Shown: in pieces, positions 1-8,088 of the stretch
Layout: every line of letters starts with the position of its first letter
Position numbering within the stretch: position 1 is the stretch's first letter
Assembly: GCA_900545935.1 (NCBI GenBank)
Contig: URAP01000017.1
Span: 1-39,044 of the forward strand
Direction of reading: 5' to 3'
DNA length: 39,044 nucleotides
From: an uncultured Eubacteriales bacterium
GTDB lineage: Bacteria; Bacillota; Clostridia; Oscillospirales; CAG-272
Notes under the pieces: generated by a model
What the model was told of the DNA's origin: nothing
The model's database searches: none
What the model saw: only the letters and a program-made list of their open reading frames with translations
Made by a program: the position numbers and the translations under genes

Positions 1-58
1 TTACCGCCGAAACCCGTCTCTGCCGTACGCTTGTACGGCGACGAGGCGGTTTTCGACG
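1..58 (+). terminator. Long hairpin, probable terminator of a gene left of the window
   Basis: A nested inverted repeat is visible: bases 3-8 pair with 45-50, 14-19 region with 40-43, and 22-28 with 33-39 around a 4-base loop. TTTT follows directly, and a second T run lies near 68-76. This fits an intrinsic terminator reading rightward from a gene outside the window. It could also simply be a structured repeat. Confidence 0.45.
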
Positions 59-352
59 ATTCTGCATCTTTTTTATCTCTCCCCAAGCCCCCGTGAGACC
101 AAGACAGCGCAGACCTACTATAAGGTTCTTTGGGATACGAAAAGCACAAAGAAGCTTGACTGTACTTGAATTTAGATTGTAAATAGGCAGATGGGGTGAG
201 AGACACTGCAGACGTGTACGTCTCCCTCATTTACCGCCACACGATTAATTGGTTTACTGAATGTATCAGAAATTCTGCTTTGCAAGACCGCAAAATTGCA
301 CTTGTGCAGAGGGCAGCCGCAGAGTGTACGTTGCGCGGATAGTGTGCAGTGT
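59..352. other. Non-coding left edge, no gene seen
   Basis: No open frame here has a convincing start, ribosome binding site or recognisable protein. A short inverted repeat (AGACGT-GT-ACGTCT around 213-226) sits inside a longer imperfect GAGAGAC/GTCTCCCTC pairing. It may end the minus-strand lipoate ligase transcript, but no T tract supports that. Confidence 0.4.
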
Positions 353-1351
353 TTATATGAGCAGGTCCGCGATATCCTCATCGGTCGCGCCGAGGATATA
401 CTCTCCCGTTCTGCCGTCGAGCGCCGTCAGCAGCGCGTCGCGCTCGCAGCGCGTTCCGACAAGGCTCGAGCAGAGCTGCTGCACCGATCCTGCGCCGAAA
501 AAGTCGCCGCTGATATCGATCTCCTCGATAATTCCGCCCGAGAGCGTATAGCGGACACAGACCGAACCGAACGGAAAACGGCGGCGCTTCTCCGCAGCAT
601 ATTGCTTTGAGCTGCCGAAATTCCAATTCCATGTGCGATATTTTGCGTCGGCAAGTGCGCCGATCTCCTCAAGCTGCCGCTCTGACAGCGGCACAGGCTC
701 TCCGGGAAAGGACGAATAAAGATACTCGCCGAGTCCGAGCACCGAATCTGGTACGGTAACATCGCTCTGCCGCTCGTCTCCGAGCTCCGCGAGCAGCGCG
801 CGGATATTTCCCACCCTGCTGCGGACGCTTTTTATCCCCTTTGCGGCAAGCTTTTCGGTATCGGGACGCAGTACACCCGCCATAGCGCTGAAATCGGCGT
901 CCCAGAGCAGCGTTCCATGATGCATTACATGTCCGCTGCGCACACACTGCGCCGTTCCGGAGACCTTTCGTCCCTCGGCAAGGATATCATTGCGTCCTGA
1001 CAGCGACGCATCAAGCCCGAGCGCGCGCAGCGCGCGGACGATAGGCTCGCAGAAACGGGCAAAATTCAGCGAGCCGCCATCGACATCGGGGCTGATAAAG
1101 GTATAGTTGATATTTCCGAGGTCGTGAAAGACCGCACCGCCTCCGGTGAGTCTGCGAACAACCTTGATATCATGCTCGCGCGCGAACGACACGTCAAGCT
1201 CGGAAAATGCGTTCTGATTCCGACCTATAATGACCGACGGCTCGTTTCTCCAGAGGATAAATATCTCCTCATCGCCCGCCGTGTCGATTAGATACTCCTC
1301 CATTGCGAGGTTGAAATACGGGTCGGTTACGTCTGTGCGATAGCTTATCAT
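353..1351 (-). CDS. lplA: Lipoate-protein ligase A
   Basis: Activates lipoate with ATP and transfers it to the lipoyl lysine of 2-oxoacid dehydrogenase E2 proteins. The 332-residue product has the family hallmarks: a FNLAMEEYL start region, the RRLTGGGAVFHD loop near residues 66-77 and the RKVSGTAQ segment near 128-135, whose Lys contacts lipoyl-AMP. The length leaves room for the C-terminal accessory domain of full-size LplA. The start is supported by AGGGAAG 7 nt upstream. It is the last gene of the deoR-E2-E3-E1 cluster on the same strand, so its likely client is the E2 encoded at 5507-6808. No lipA or lipB is seen, which suggests that lipoate is scavenged; this is inference from one window. 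Confidence 0.93.
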   Translation of the reverse strand: MISYRTDVTDPYFNLAMEEYLIDTAGDEEIFILWRNEPSVIIGRNQNAFSELDVSFAREHDIKVVRRLTGGGAVFHDLGNINYTFISPDVDGGSLNFARFCEPIVRALRALGLDASLSGRNDILAEGRKVSGTAQCVRSGHVMHHGTLLWDADFSAMAGVLRPDTEKLAAKGIKSVRSRVGNIRALLAELGDERQSDVTVPDSVLGLGEYLYSSFPGEPVPLSERQLEEIGALADAKYRTWNWNFGSSKQYAAEKRRRFPFGSVCVRYTLSGGIIEEIDISGDFFGAGSVQQLCSSLVGTRCERDALLTALDGRTGEYILGATDEDIADLLI

Positions 1352-1369
1352 AATATTTCTTCCCTGTAA

Positions 1370-1410
1370 AAAGCATCCCGCCCGAGCCGCGTTCTGCCGT
1401 GGCTGCGAGC
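1370..1410 (-). terminator. GC-rich hairpin between E1 and lplA
   Basis: On the minus strand a CCCGCTCG...CGGGCGGG hairpin is followed within a few bases by CTTTTT and then by the lplA ribosome binding site. It may be a partial terminator lowering lplA expression relative to the dehydrogenase genes, or an mRNA processing/stability structure. This is based only on the visible inverted repeat and T tract. Confidence 0.4.
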
Positions 1411-1454
1411 GGGACTGTGTTTAATTATCTTATTTGAACGATTTTGCTTAATTT

Positions 1455-1520
1455 AATTCGGTTACGACTGCGCCGCTGCAGCGTCGAATCGAGCCCGACC
1501 GAGTCAAATCAAACCGAATT
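1455..1520. repeat. Inverted repeat just downstream of the E1 stop codon
   Basis: AATTCGGTT (1455-1463) and AACCGAATT (1512-1520) are perfect 9-base complements. They enclose a GC-rich segment with its own CGACTGC/GCAGCGTCG pairing. The structure directly follows the E1 stop and could stabilise the 3' end of the upstream mRNA or act as an attenuator before lplA. Confidence 0.5.
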
Positions 1521-1527
1521 TTCAAAC

Positions 1528-4005
1528 TCAGAGACCGAGCTTAGAACGGTTCATCTTCTCAACATCGCTGAACGAGTGCGTCGGAACATGTCCGGGTATG
1601 GGCATGAGCTTCTCGTGGATGCAGTCGATGATACCGTCAGCCTGCGGGAAGAAGTACTTCTCGAGCTCGAAGGCGGGAGTTATCCAGTTGCGCGAGCCGT
1701 ATGCTACGGCGGGTGCATCGAGATAATCGAAGGCAAACTCGTTGATGTTCGCCGCCATATCCTTCATTACCGAGCCTCTCTCGCAAGCGTCGCCGACGAT
1801 GATTATCTTGCCCGTCTTTTTGACCGACTCGATGACCTTTGTGTAGTCGAACGGAACGATGGAGCGGGAGTCGATGATCTCGGCGGAGATGCCGTACTTC
1901 TCCTCGAGCGTCTTAGCCGCCTCGAGAGCACGATAGAGTACCGCACCGATGGTCAGGATAGTGACATCCTTACCCTCGCGCTTGATATCCGGGTCGCCCA
2001 TTTCGACCTCATAATATTCGGTCGGAACGCCGCCCTCGTGGAACTCCTCGCCCTTGTCGTAGATTCTCTGCGACTCGAAGAAGATAACGGGGTCGGTGCC
2101 CTCAAGCGCTGCGGACATGAGTCCCTTTGCGTCGTAGGGCGTGGACGGGAATACTACCTTGAGTCCCGGGATGTGGGCGGTCAGAGCCGTCCAATCCTGA
2201 GAATGCTGTGCGCCGTACTTGCTTCCGACGGATACGCGGAGGATGATAGGCATCTTGAGAATGCCCGCGCTCATTGCCTGCCACTTAGCCATCTGGTTGA
2301 ATATCTCGTCGCCCGCGCAGCCGATAAAGTCGGCATACATCAGCTCGACGATAACTCTGCCGCCGCACATTGCGTAGCCGACTGCCGAGCCGACGATCGC
2401 GGACTCGGAGATGGGCGAGTTGAAGAAGCGGTGATAGGGGATGGAATCGGTTATCTTCTTGTATACGCCGAAAGCGCCGCCCCAGTCGCGGTTATCCTCA
2501 CCGTATGCGATGAGCGTCGGGTCGTCATAGAACTTGTTGATTATCGGCTCGCAGAGACCGTCACGAATATTGTAGACCTTCATCTTCGGAACGGGCTTGC
2601 CGTTTGCATCCTTTGCGGTGCGAACCTTAGTAGCCATCTCCTTCAGACGGTCGCATTCCTCTCTCGGCTTGGTCATCTCCGCGGTGCGGGTCGGATCCAT
2701 CGAGTGAACCTTCTGATTCGAGAACATGATGGAGGAGATAGCGTCGGGGGTCTTGTCAAGATCCATGCGCGGCGAGATGTCGTCGTTTATAGCGAGCTTG
2801 ATGACCTCGGTCATACGGTCGATTATCGAGCTGTCGATAGCACCTATCTCACTCTCGGTTGCGATCTTGCCCTTGATGAGCTTTTCCTTGAATGCGAGGA
2901 TAGGATCTGCAGCCTTCCATGCCTCGATCTCCTCAGGTGTACGGTATGTCGAGCTATCGGACGGTGAGTGTCCGGACACGCGATAGGTGACGACGTCGAG
3001 CAGAGCCGGTCCCTTACCGTTTACGAGCAGCTCCTTCTTTCTTGTTACAGCGTCGATAACCGCAAGCGGATCGTAGCCGTTTACGCGCTCAGCGTGCATC
3101 ATGGTCGGATTGAAGCCTGCACCGAGACGAGCTGCCATGTCGTAGCCCATCGTCTCGCCGCGAGTCTGTCCGCCCATGCCGTAATGGTTATTGAATACGT
3201 TGAAGAGGATAGGCATTCCCTCGCCCTTGCCGCCGTCCCAGAGCTGTGTTATCTGATCCATGGAGGCAAAGTTGAACGACTCGAGAACAGGTCCTCTGCC
3301 GCATGCGCCGTCGCCGCAGTTTGCGACAACAATGCCCTTCTTGCGGTTGCTACGCTTATAGAGCGCCGCGCCGAGCGCGATAGGTGCACCGCCGCCGACT
3401 ATTGCGTTGTTCGGCATGATACCGAACGGAATAAAGAATGCGTGCATCGAGCCGCCGAGGCCGCGGTTAAAGCCGGTAGTTCTTGCAAATACCTCTGCAA
3501 GCGCTCCGTAGAGCAGGAAGTTAATCGCAAGCTCCTTGATGTCGCCGCCCGCGTTCATGTGCTTCTCAACGACACTGAGCACCGTTCCGCCGAGAAATTC
3601 CTTCATTATGTCGTACAGCTCGCCGTCCTCGAGCTTGTTTATCGAGGACAGACCCTTTGCAAGTATCTCGCCGTGGCTGCGGTGAGAGCCGAATGTCAGG
3701 TCGTTTATATCAAGCGAGTAAGCCTCACCGACGGCAGAAGCCTCCTGTCCGATGGAGAGGTGAGCGGGGCCGGGGTTGTTGTATGCAACGCCGTTGTACT
3801 CGCTCTTGGTCTTGATCTCGTTGAGCATCGTCTCGAACTCGCGGATGATGCGCATATCGCGGTAGATGCGGAGAAAATCGTCCTTTTTATAGAGCTTTTT
3901 CTCCTCTGCAAGCGTCTTTTTGTATTGGCATACCGGAATATCCTCGAAGTGGATATAACCGGGGGTAAACGCCTTTTTGGGGTCAACGAACTGTGACTTT
4001 GGCAT
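1528..4005 (-). CDS. 2-oxoacid dehydrogenase E1, alpha and beta subunits fused
   Basis: Thiamine-diphosphate E1 component: decarboxylates a 2-oxoacid and reductively acylates the lipoyl group of E2. The 825-residue chain joins an alpha-type half (about 45-420) to a beta-type half (about 465-815). The alpha half has SHRSHGEIL near 107-115, GGSMHAF near 184-190 and the ThDP/Mg motif GDG (231-233) followed by NN (272-273). The beta half has YGEDNRDWGGAFGV, the ISESAIVG active-site Glu and GAQHSQDWTAL with a conserved His. Between the HRSH motif and GGSMH the alpha half has roughly 40 extra residues compared with two-subunit enzymes as I recall them. The start has AAAGGAGA upstream. The substrate (pyruvate, acetoin or branched-chain oxoacid) cannot be fixed from sequence reading. 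Confidence 0.88.
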   Translation of the reverse strand: MPKSQFVDPKKAFTPGYIHFEDIPVCQYKKTLAEEKKLYKKDDFLRIYRDMRIIREFETMLNEIKTKSEYNGVAYNNPGPAHLSIGQEASAVGEAYSLDINDLTFGSHRSHGEILAKGLSSINKLEDGELYDIMKEFLGGTVLSVVEKHMNAGGDIKELAINFLLYGALAEVFARTTGFNRGLGGSMHAFFIPFGIMPNNAIVGGGAPIALGAALYKRSNRKKGIVVANCGDGACGRGPVLESFNFASMDQITQLWDGGKGEGMPILFNVFNNHYGMGGQTRGETMGYDMAARLGAGFNPTMMHAERVNGYDPLAVIDAVTRKKELLVNGKGPALLDVVTYRVSGHSPSDSSTYRTPEEIEAWKAADPILAFKEKLIKGKIATESEIGAIDSSIIDRMTEVIKLAINDDISPRMDLDKTPDAISSIMFSNQKVHSMDPTRTAEMTKPREECDRLKEMATKVRTAKDANGKPVPKMKVYNIRDGLCEPIINKFYDDPTLIAYGEDNRDWGGAFGVYKKITDSIPYHRFFNSPISESAIVGSAVGYAMCGGRVIVELMYADFIGCAGDEIFNQMAKWQAMSAGILKMPIILRVSVGSKYGAQHSQDWTALTAHIPGLKVVFPSTPYDAKGLMSAALEGTDPVIFFESQRIYDKGEEFHEGGVPTEYYEVEMGDPDIKREGKDVTILTIGAVLYRALEAAKTLEEKYGISAEIIDSRSIVPFDYTKVIESVKKTGKIIIVGDACERGSVMKDMAANINEFAFDYLDAPAVAYGSRNWITPAFELEKYFFPQADGIIDCIHEKLMPIPGHVPTHSFSDVEKMNRSKLGL

Positions 4006-4126
4006 AACGTGTCTCCTTTTATATTTAAGAATTATTTTTTACTTATCTCCGCCTCAGCGGGTCTTGTACATTATTCAGATTCGAGTGATATCGTCCGGCG
4101 ACGATTCACTGGGCGACGCAATGCCG

Positions 4127-5488
4127 TCAGATACCGAACATTGCCTCGCGCAGCACCTCACCGACGGTGGGATGCGGGAATACCGTGCGCTGAACGTCGC
4201 CGACGCGCATGTGTCTGTCGACCATCATTGCGCAGCCGTAGATTATCTCGGAGGCGTATGTGCCTATCATGTGAACGCCGAGAATGTCCTTGTGCTCGCG
4301 TCCGATTATCAGCTTGATAACACCGTTTCCGCCCTCGTTCTCTGCGATATATCTGCCGCTGAGCTTGAGCGTTACGGTCTTGACGATAACGTCCAGACCC
4401 TTAGCCTTTGCGCTCTCCTCGGTCTCGCCGACCGCAGCGACCTCGGGATTTGTATATATGACCGACGGAATGGCTGAGTAGTTTACGCTGTCGCGGATGC
4501 CGAGGATATTGTTGATGCAGACCTCGCCCTCGCGGTATGCGGTGTGTGCAAGCATCGAGCGACCGTTTACGTCGCCTGCCGCCCATACGCCAGCAACATT
4601 CGTCTGACCGCGGTCGTTCGTCACTATCGCGCCTCGCTCGGTAAGCACGCCGATGTTCTCCAGACCTATGCCCGCCGTCATTGCGCGCCGTCCGATAGAG
4701 ATGAGCACCTTGTCTGCGGGTGCGCTGAGCTGCTTTCCGTCAAGCTCGTAGTTCACGCAGTCGGTGCCGACCGACGTGACCTTTGCGCCGAGCAGGAACT
4801 CAACGCCGCGCGCAGTGTATTCCTTGCGCAGCATCGAGGATATCTCGAGGTCGGTAGGCCCGCCGATATGGTCAAGCATCTCGATGACCGTCACATGACT
4901 GCCGATGCTGTTGAAATAGGAAGCCATCTCGAGTCCGATAACTCCGCCGCCGATAACGACGAGTCTGCCCGGGACCTCCTTCATATCAAGAATCTCGTGA
5001 TTGGTGAGTCCGAAGCCGCTCTCGACCGACTCGCGCAGCCCGGGAATAGGCGGGACCGATGCGGTAGAGCCTGTGCAGATGAGCAGCTGACGTCCGACAT
5101 ACTCGCCGTCGCCCGCGCGGACAACAAAGCCCTCCGCGTCGCGGCGCAGTATCTCGCCCGCCTCGGTCACTACATCTATGCCCGCGCGCTTGAGCGTCGA
5201 GCCGATGCCGCCGACGAGCATCTTGACCACCTTATTCTTGCGCTCGATAACATAGCTGTGGTCTATCGAGGCGTCTCCGAGCTTTACGCCGTACTCGGCA
5301 CAGTGCTTGGAGTAATCGAATATCTTAGCCGAATAGAGCAGCGTTTTTGTCGGAATACAGCCCTCGTTCAGGCATACACCGCCGAGCGCTCTCTTTTCGA
5401 TAACGAGGGTCTTGAGTCCCCCATGTGCGGCGCGCTCCGCCGCATTATATCCGGCGGGACCTCCGCCGAGAATTATCAGATCATACAT
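4127..5488 (-). CDS. lpdA: Dihydrolipoyl dehydrogenase (E3)
   Basis: FAD flavoprotein that reoxidises the dihydrolipoyl group of E2 and passes electrons to NAD+. The 453-residue product shows the N-terminal FAD motif ILGGGPAGYNAA (residues 6-17), the redox disulfide in GGVCLNEGCIPTK (about 36-48), a second dinucleotide fold at VVIGGGVIGLEMA, the second FAD contact GVWAAGDVNG, and the C-terminal FPHPTVGE motif carrying the catalytic His and Glu. No N-terminal lipoyl domain is attached. The E2 gene ends 18 nt upstream and E1 begins 121 nt downstream, all on one strand, so it is a dedicated E3 of this complex. Confidence 0.95.
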   Translation of the reverse strand: MYDLIILGGGPAGYNAAERAAHGGLKTLVIEKRALGGVCLNEGCIPTKTLLYSAKIFDYSKHCAEYGVKLGDASIDHSYVIERKNKVVKMLVGGIGSTLKRAGIDVVTEAGEILRRDAEGFVVRAGDGEYVGRQLLICTGSTASVPPIPGLRESVESGFGLTNHEILDMKEVPGRLVVIGGGVIGLEMASYFNSIGSHVTVIEMLDHIGGPTDLEISSMLRKEYTARGVEFLLGAKVTSVGTDCVNYELDGKQLSAPADKVLISIGRRAMTAGIGLENIGVLTERGAIVTNDRGQTNVAGVWAAGDVNGRSMLAHTAYREGEVCINNILGIRDSVNYSAIPSVIYTNPEVAAVGETEESAKAKGLDVIVKTVTLKLSGRYIAENEGGNGVIKLIIGREHKDILGVHMIGTYASEIIYGCAMMVDRHMRVGDVQRTVFPHPTVGEVLREAMFGI

Positions 5489-5506
5489 CTCCGTCTCCGT
5501 CCTTTC

Positions 5507-6808
5507 TCACTTAGCCATCAGAAGCCCGAAGTTCTCGAGACCGAGACAGAGCTCGCGCAGGAATCTCGCCGCCGGCGCGCCGTCGAGCGCGCGGTGGTCG
5601 AAGGTGAGCGACAGCCCCATAGCGTCATAGAAAACATCCTGACCGTCGACCGTCTTTACCCTGCGCGTGATCGTTCCTACGCCGAGGATACCGGTCTGCG
5701 GCGGATTGACAACGGGAGTAAAGCTCTCGATGCCCATCGAGCCGAGATTTGTGACGGTGAACGAGCCGCCGCGCAGCTTGTCGGGCGATATCGTACCTGC
5801 CTTAGCATCGGAAATGAGCGTCTTGGTCTGAGCCGAAAGCTCGTTGAGCGAGAGCGTATCGGCAGAGAAAACGGTGGGAACGAGCAGTCCGCGCGGCGTG
5901 TCGACCGCTACGCCGAGATTGACATGCGTAAAATAGCGAATGATATCCTGATCGTCAAGGTAGTTCGCATTGAGATCACGGTGACCGCGCAGTGTCTTTG
6001 CTACGGCATAGAGCACCATATCGTTGAGGGTGACATTGTTCATGCCGAGCGCCTCGCCCTTAGCCTTGAAGGCTGCGCGGAGCGACATTATCTTTGTTGC
6101 ATCAAAGGATGCATTGAGTGTGAGCTGTGCCATATTCGAGAGCGATGCGTGCATGCTCTTTGCAATGACCTTGCGGATATTAGGCAGCTTTACATCCTCG
6201 TATTCAACCTCGGGTGCCGCAGCTGCCGCGGGCGCTGCCGCCGTCGGCTCCTCTGCCGCACTCGCACCGACATAGATACCGCGATCGAGCAGCGCGTTTA
6301 TATCACGCTCGATTATTCTGCCCATCGGACCGGTCGGCTCCGCCTTTGAGATATCCGCGCCGGTGCGCTCCGCAAGATGACGTGCTCTGGGCGAGATACG
6401 TACAAAGCCGTCTCCGGATGCGGTAACGGCAGGTGCCGCTGCCGAAGCTGCCGCAGGGGCTGCCGTCGGAGCAGGTGCTGCGGCTGCCGGCTCGGGCTTT
6501 ACCTCGGGCTCGGTCTCGTCGCCGCCTATCTGCCTTTTAGCCTCTGCGACCAGCGCGGAGATATCCTCGCCGGGTTCGCCGATAATGCAGACGGGATTGA
6601 GACAGGGAACGTCGTCTCCGTCCTCTGCAAAGGTCTCGAGCAGTGTGCCTGCGACCGCAGCCTCCTCATCGAAAGAGGATTTGTCCGTCTCATAGGAGAA
6701 AAGAATGTCCTTAACGGCTACGGCATCACCTTTTTTCTTCTTCCATTCGGTGATAACGCAGCTCTCTACGCTCTGTCCCTGACGGGGCATGATAACGAGT
6801 GTTGCCAT
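5507..6808 (-). CDS. Dihydrolipoamide acyltransferase (E2)
   Basis: Core of the 2-oxoacid dehydrogenase complex; carries acyl groups on lipoyl-lysine and transfers them to CoA. The 433-residue chain has one lipoyl domain (about 3-77) with the lipoylation site ETDKSSF (Lys43), an Ala/Pro/Glu-rich swinging linker, a peripheral subunit-binding domain (about 136-172, ISPRARHLAE...GPMGRI), a second Ala-rich linker, and a catalytic domain (about 205-433) ending in FDHRALDGA, whose His and Asp are catalytic. GGAGG precedes the ATG. The family includes acetyl-, acetoin- and branched-chain-specific members, and the acyl specificity is not readable here. It is second in the operon, 76 nt after the deoR-type gene. 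Confidence 0.93.
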   Translation of the reverse strand: MATLVIMPRQGQSVESCVITEWKKKKGDAVAVKDILFSYETDKSSFDEEAAVAGTLLETFAEDGDDVPCLNPVCIIGEPGEDISALVAEAKRQIGGDETEPEVKPEPAAAAPAPTAAPAAASAAAPAVTASGDGFVRISPRARHLAERTGADISKAEPTGPMGRIIERDINALLDRGIYVGASAAEEPTAAAPAAAAAPEVEYEDVKLPNIRKVIAKSMHASLSNMAQLTLNASFDATKIMSLRAAFKAKGEALGMNNVTLNDMVLYAVAKTLRGHRDLNANYLDDQDIIRYFTHVNLGVAVDTPRGLLVPTVFSADTLSLNELSAQTKTLISDAKAGTISPDKLRGGSFTVTNLGSMGIESFTPVVNPPQTGILGVGTITRRVKTVDGQDVFYDAMGLSLTFDHRALDGAPAARFLRELCLGLENFGLLMAK

Positions 6809-6840
6809 TGTTTTTATGTCCTCCGTAAATTATTACATTA

Positions 6841-6877
6841 TATTATGCGTATATTATGCGCGGGCAATGCCCGGTCT
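6841..6877 (-). promoter_or_regulatory. Hairpin and 11-bp-phased direct repeats between regulator and E2 genes
   Basis: TATTATGCG occurs at 6841-6849 and again at 6852-6860, one helical turn apart. Next to it lies a CGGGCAATGCCCG hairpin. In the operon direction the hairpin comes after the regulator stop and before the E2 ribosome binding site. It may be a protein-binding site or an mRNA processing or attenuation element. Confidence 0.35.
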
Positions 6878-6884
6878 GCGCTGT

Positions 6885-7661
6885 TTATTCGCCGATATCC
6901 GCTGCGATTATCTGCGTGCCGGCACGCTTTGCCGCATCTGCGATATCGCCCGATACGGCGCGATCGGTTATTATGGTATCGACCATGCCGAACTCGGCAA
7001 AGGTGTACGGGAGCGTTCTTCCGAACTTAGAATGGTCGGCAAGAATGATGGTGCGGCGCGCCTTTTCTATAACCTGACGCTTGAACTCGCACTCGGCATA
7101 GTTGCCGCAGGTAAAACCGGTCTCGGCAGACGCGCCCGAGGGTACGATAAACGCAACGTCTATATTGATGTCCGCAAGAAACTTCGTTGCGTTATTACCT
7201 GATACCGAGATACTGTCGCGGTTGAGCATTCCGCCGACGAGATTAACTATCGGCAGCTTTTTCTTTATCAGCTCGAGCGCGATATTCGGTCCCGTCGTCG
7301 TTACCACGAGCCGCTCATCCGGCATTGTTGCGGCGAGCTGAAATATCGTTGTTCCCGAGTCAAGAAAGACCGAACGCTCGGTCTCAATCAGGCTGAGCGC
7401 GACAGAGGCTATCTTTTGCTTTGCGGGGGTATTCTCGTTCATCCTCAGAGAGAATTTTCCCTCCATGCAGGTCGTGATAAACTTCATCGACCTTGCGCCG
7501 CCGCGAACCTTTATCGCCTCGCTCTGCTCCTCAAAATATTCGATGTCGCGGCGCAGCGTCATATTCGACACTCCGGGAAACATCTCGTGCAGCTCATCAA
7601 ATGATATAAACGGTCGGTTGCACAGCAGCTCGCGTATCTGTTCCCTTCGGGATGAGTTCAT
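6885..7661 (-). CDS. DeoR-family transcriptional regulator
   Basis: DNA-binding repressor type of 258 residues. The N-terminal winged helix (about 4-57) has the DeoR pattern REQIRELL...MTLRRDIEYFEE. The C-terminal DeoRC sensor domain (about 75-250) contains VFLDSGTTIFQLA, VTTTGPNIALEL and LADHSKFGR, the phosphosugar-isomerase-like segments that usually bind a phosphorylated metabolite. AAAGGA lies upstream of the ATG. It is the first gene of the E2-E3-E1-lplA cluster on the same strand, so it is a plausible local regulator of the 2-oxoacid dehydrogenase. DeoR proteins more often control sugar catabolism, so the pairing is worth noting. Its own promoter region holds TCAC/GTGA repeats. Confidence 0.9.
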   Translation of the reverse strand: MNSSRREQIRELLCNRPFISFDELHEMFPGVSNMTLRRDIEYFEEQSEAIKVRGGARSMKFITTCMEGKFSLRMNENTPAKQKIASVALSLIETERSVFLDSGTTIFQLAATMPDERLVVTTTGPNIALELIKKKLPIVNLVGGMLNRDSISVSGNNATKFLADINIDVAFIVPSGASAETGFTCGNYAECEFKRQVIEKARRTIILADHSKFGRTLPYTFAEFGMVDTIITDRAVSGDIADAAKRAGTQIIAADIGE

Positions 7662-7822
7662 AAGATTCCAGTCCTTTCACGATGGCAAAAGCTATCGGCA
7701 TCATGCGCCGCGACCGTCTCTCCGCACTCCGCGCACCGTCGAGCTCGCCGATCGGCAGCCGAACACGGACATTGAGCGTCGCTTTGCTCAGCGTCGATGT
7801 TAAAAATAACATTTCATATGTT

Positions 7823-7851
7823 ATTATATCACCGGCATGTGATAATGTCAA
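7823..7851 (-). promoter_or_regulatory. Consensus sigma-A promoter of the deoR-E2-E3-E1-lplA operon
   Basis: On the minus strand TTGACA (7851-7846) and TATAAT (7828-7823) are separated by exactly 17 bases. Both hexamers are perfect. Transcription would begin near 7816, giving a leader of about 155 nt before the regulator gene. Confidence 0.8.
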
Positions 7852-7893
7852 TATGCTTTTCAAGCAATTTCACAAAAACGTGTGATTTTCACA
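7827..7893. promoter_or_regulatory. Candidate operators: TCAC/GTGA inverted repeats
   Basis: TATCAC-CGGCAT-GTGATA (7827-7844) is a perfect 6-base inverted repeat inside the promoter spacer. Upstream of the -35, TCACA (7870-7874), TGTGA (7881-7885) and TCACA (7889-7893) alternate and form two further dyads. An additional AACAT-TTCAT-ATGTT dyad (7808-7822) lies at the expected transcription start. Location in and just above the promoter suggests binding by a repressor, most simply the DeoR-type protein itself. Confidence 0.5.
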
Positions 7894-8011
7894 TCTTGAA
7901 ATGTTCATTTTAACATTATTTTAACATTTTTATGCTTACCGCGCGCCACCGACCGTCAATACCGAAGCAATCCCGCCGCAGCGGTAATGTCGGCATGATC
8001 CGAAAAAGCGG
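7894..8011. other. Rest of the deoR/GNAT divergent intergenic region
   Basis: The gap from 7662 to 8088 (427 bases) holds the regulator's leader, its promoter with dyads, an AT-rich stretch rich in TTTAACATT, and the plus-strand promoter of the acetyltransferase. No coding potential is seen. Confidence 0.5.
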
Positions 8012-8040
8012 TTGCATTTTTCGCCGTATGGGATTATAAT
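8012..8040 (+). promoter_or_regulatory. Promoter of the GNAT gene
   Basis: TTGCAT (8012-8017), a 17-base spacer and a perfect TATAAT (8035-8040). The gene starts about 42 nt after the predicted transcription start, with AAGGAT and GAAGG ahead of the ATG. Confidence 0.65.
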
Positions 8041-8088
8041 ATCAATATAGCTTACCGAGAAATAAAACATTACCGAAAGGATAGAAGG

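Noticed and set aside
1444..3996. Long plus-strand open frames (507 and 342 codons) opposite the E1 gene
   Set aside because: They lie antisense to a clearly conserved enzyme, have no recognisable domain or ribosome binding site, and are Arg/Leu/Val/Ala-rich in the way expected from a GC-biased opposite strand.
4544..6349. 601-codon plus-strand open frame across the E3 and E2 genes
   Set aside because: It spans two real genes antisense, with no family resemblance. The same codon bias explains the missing stops.
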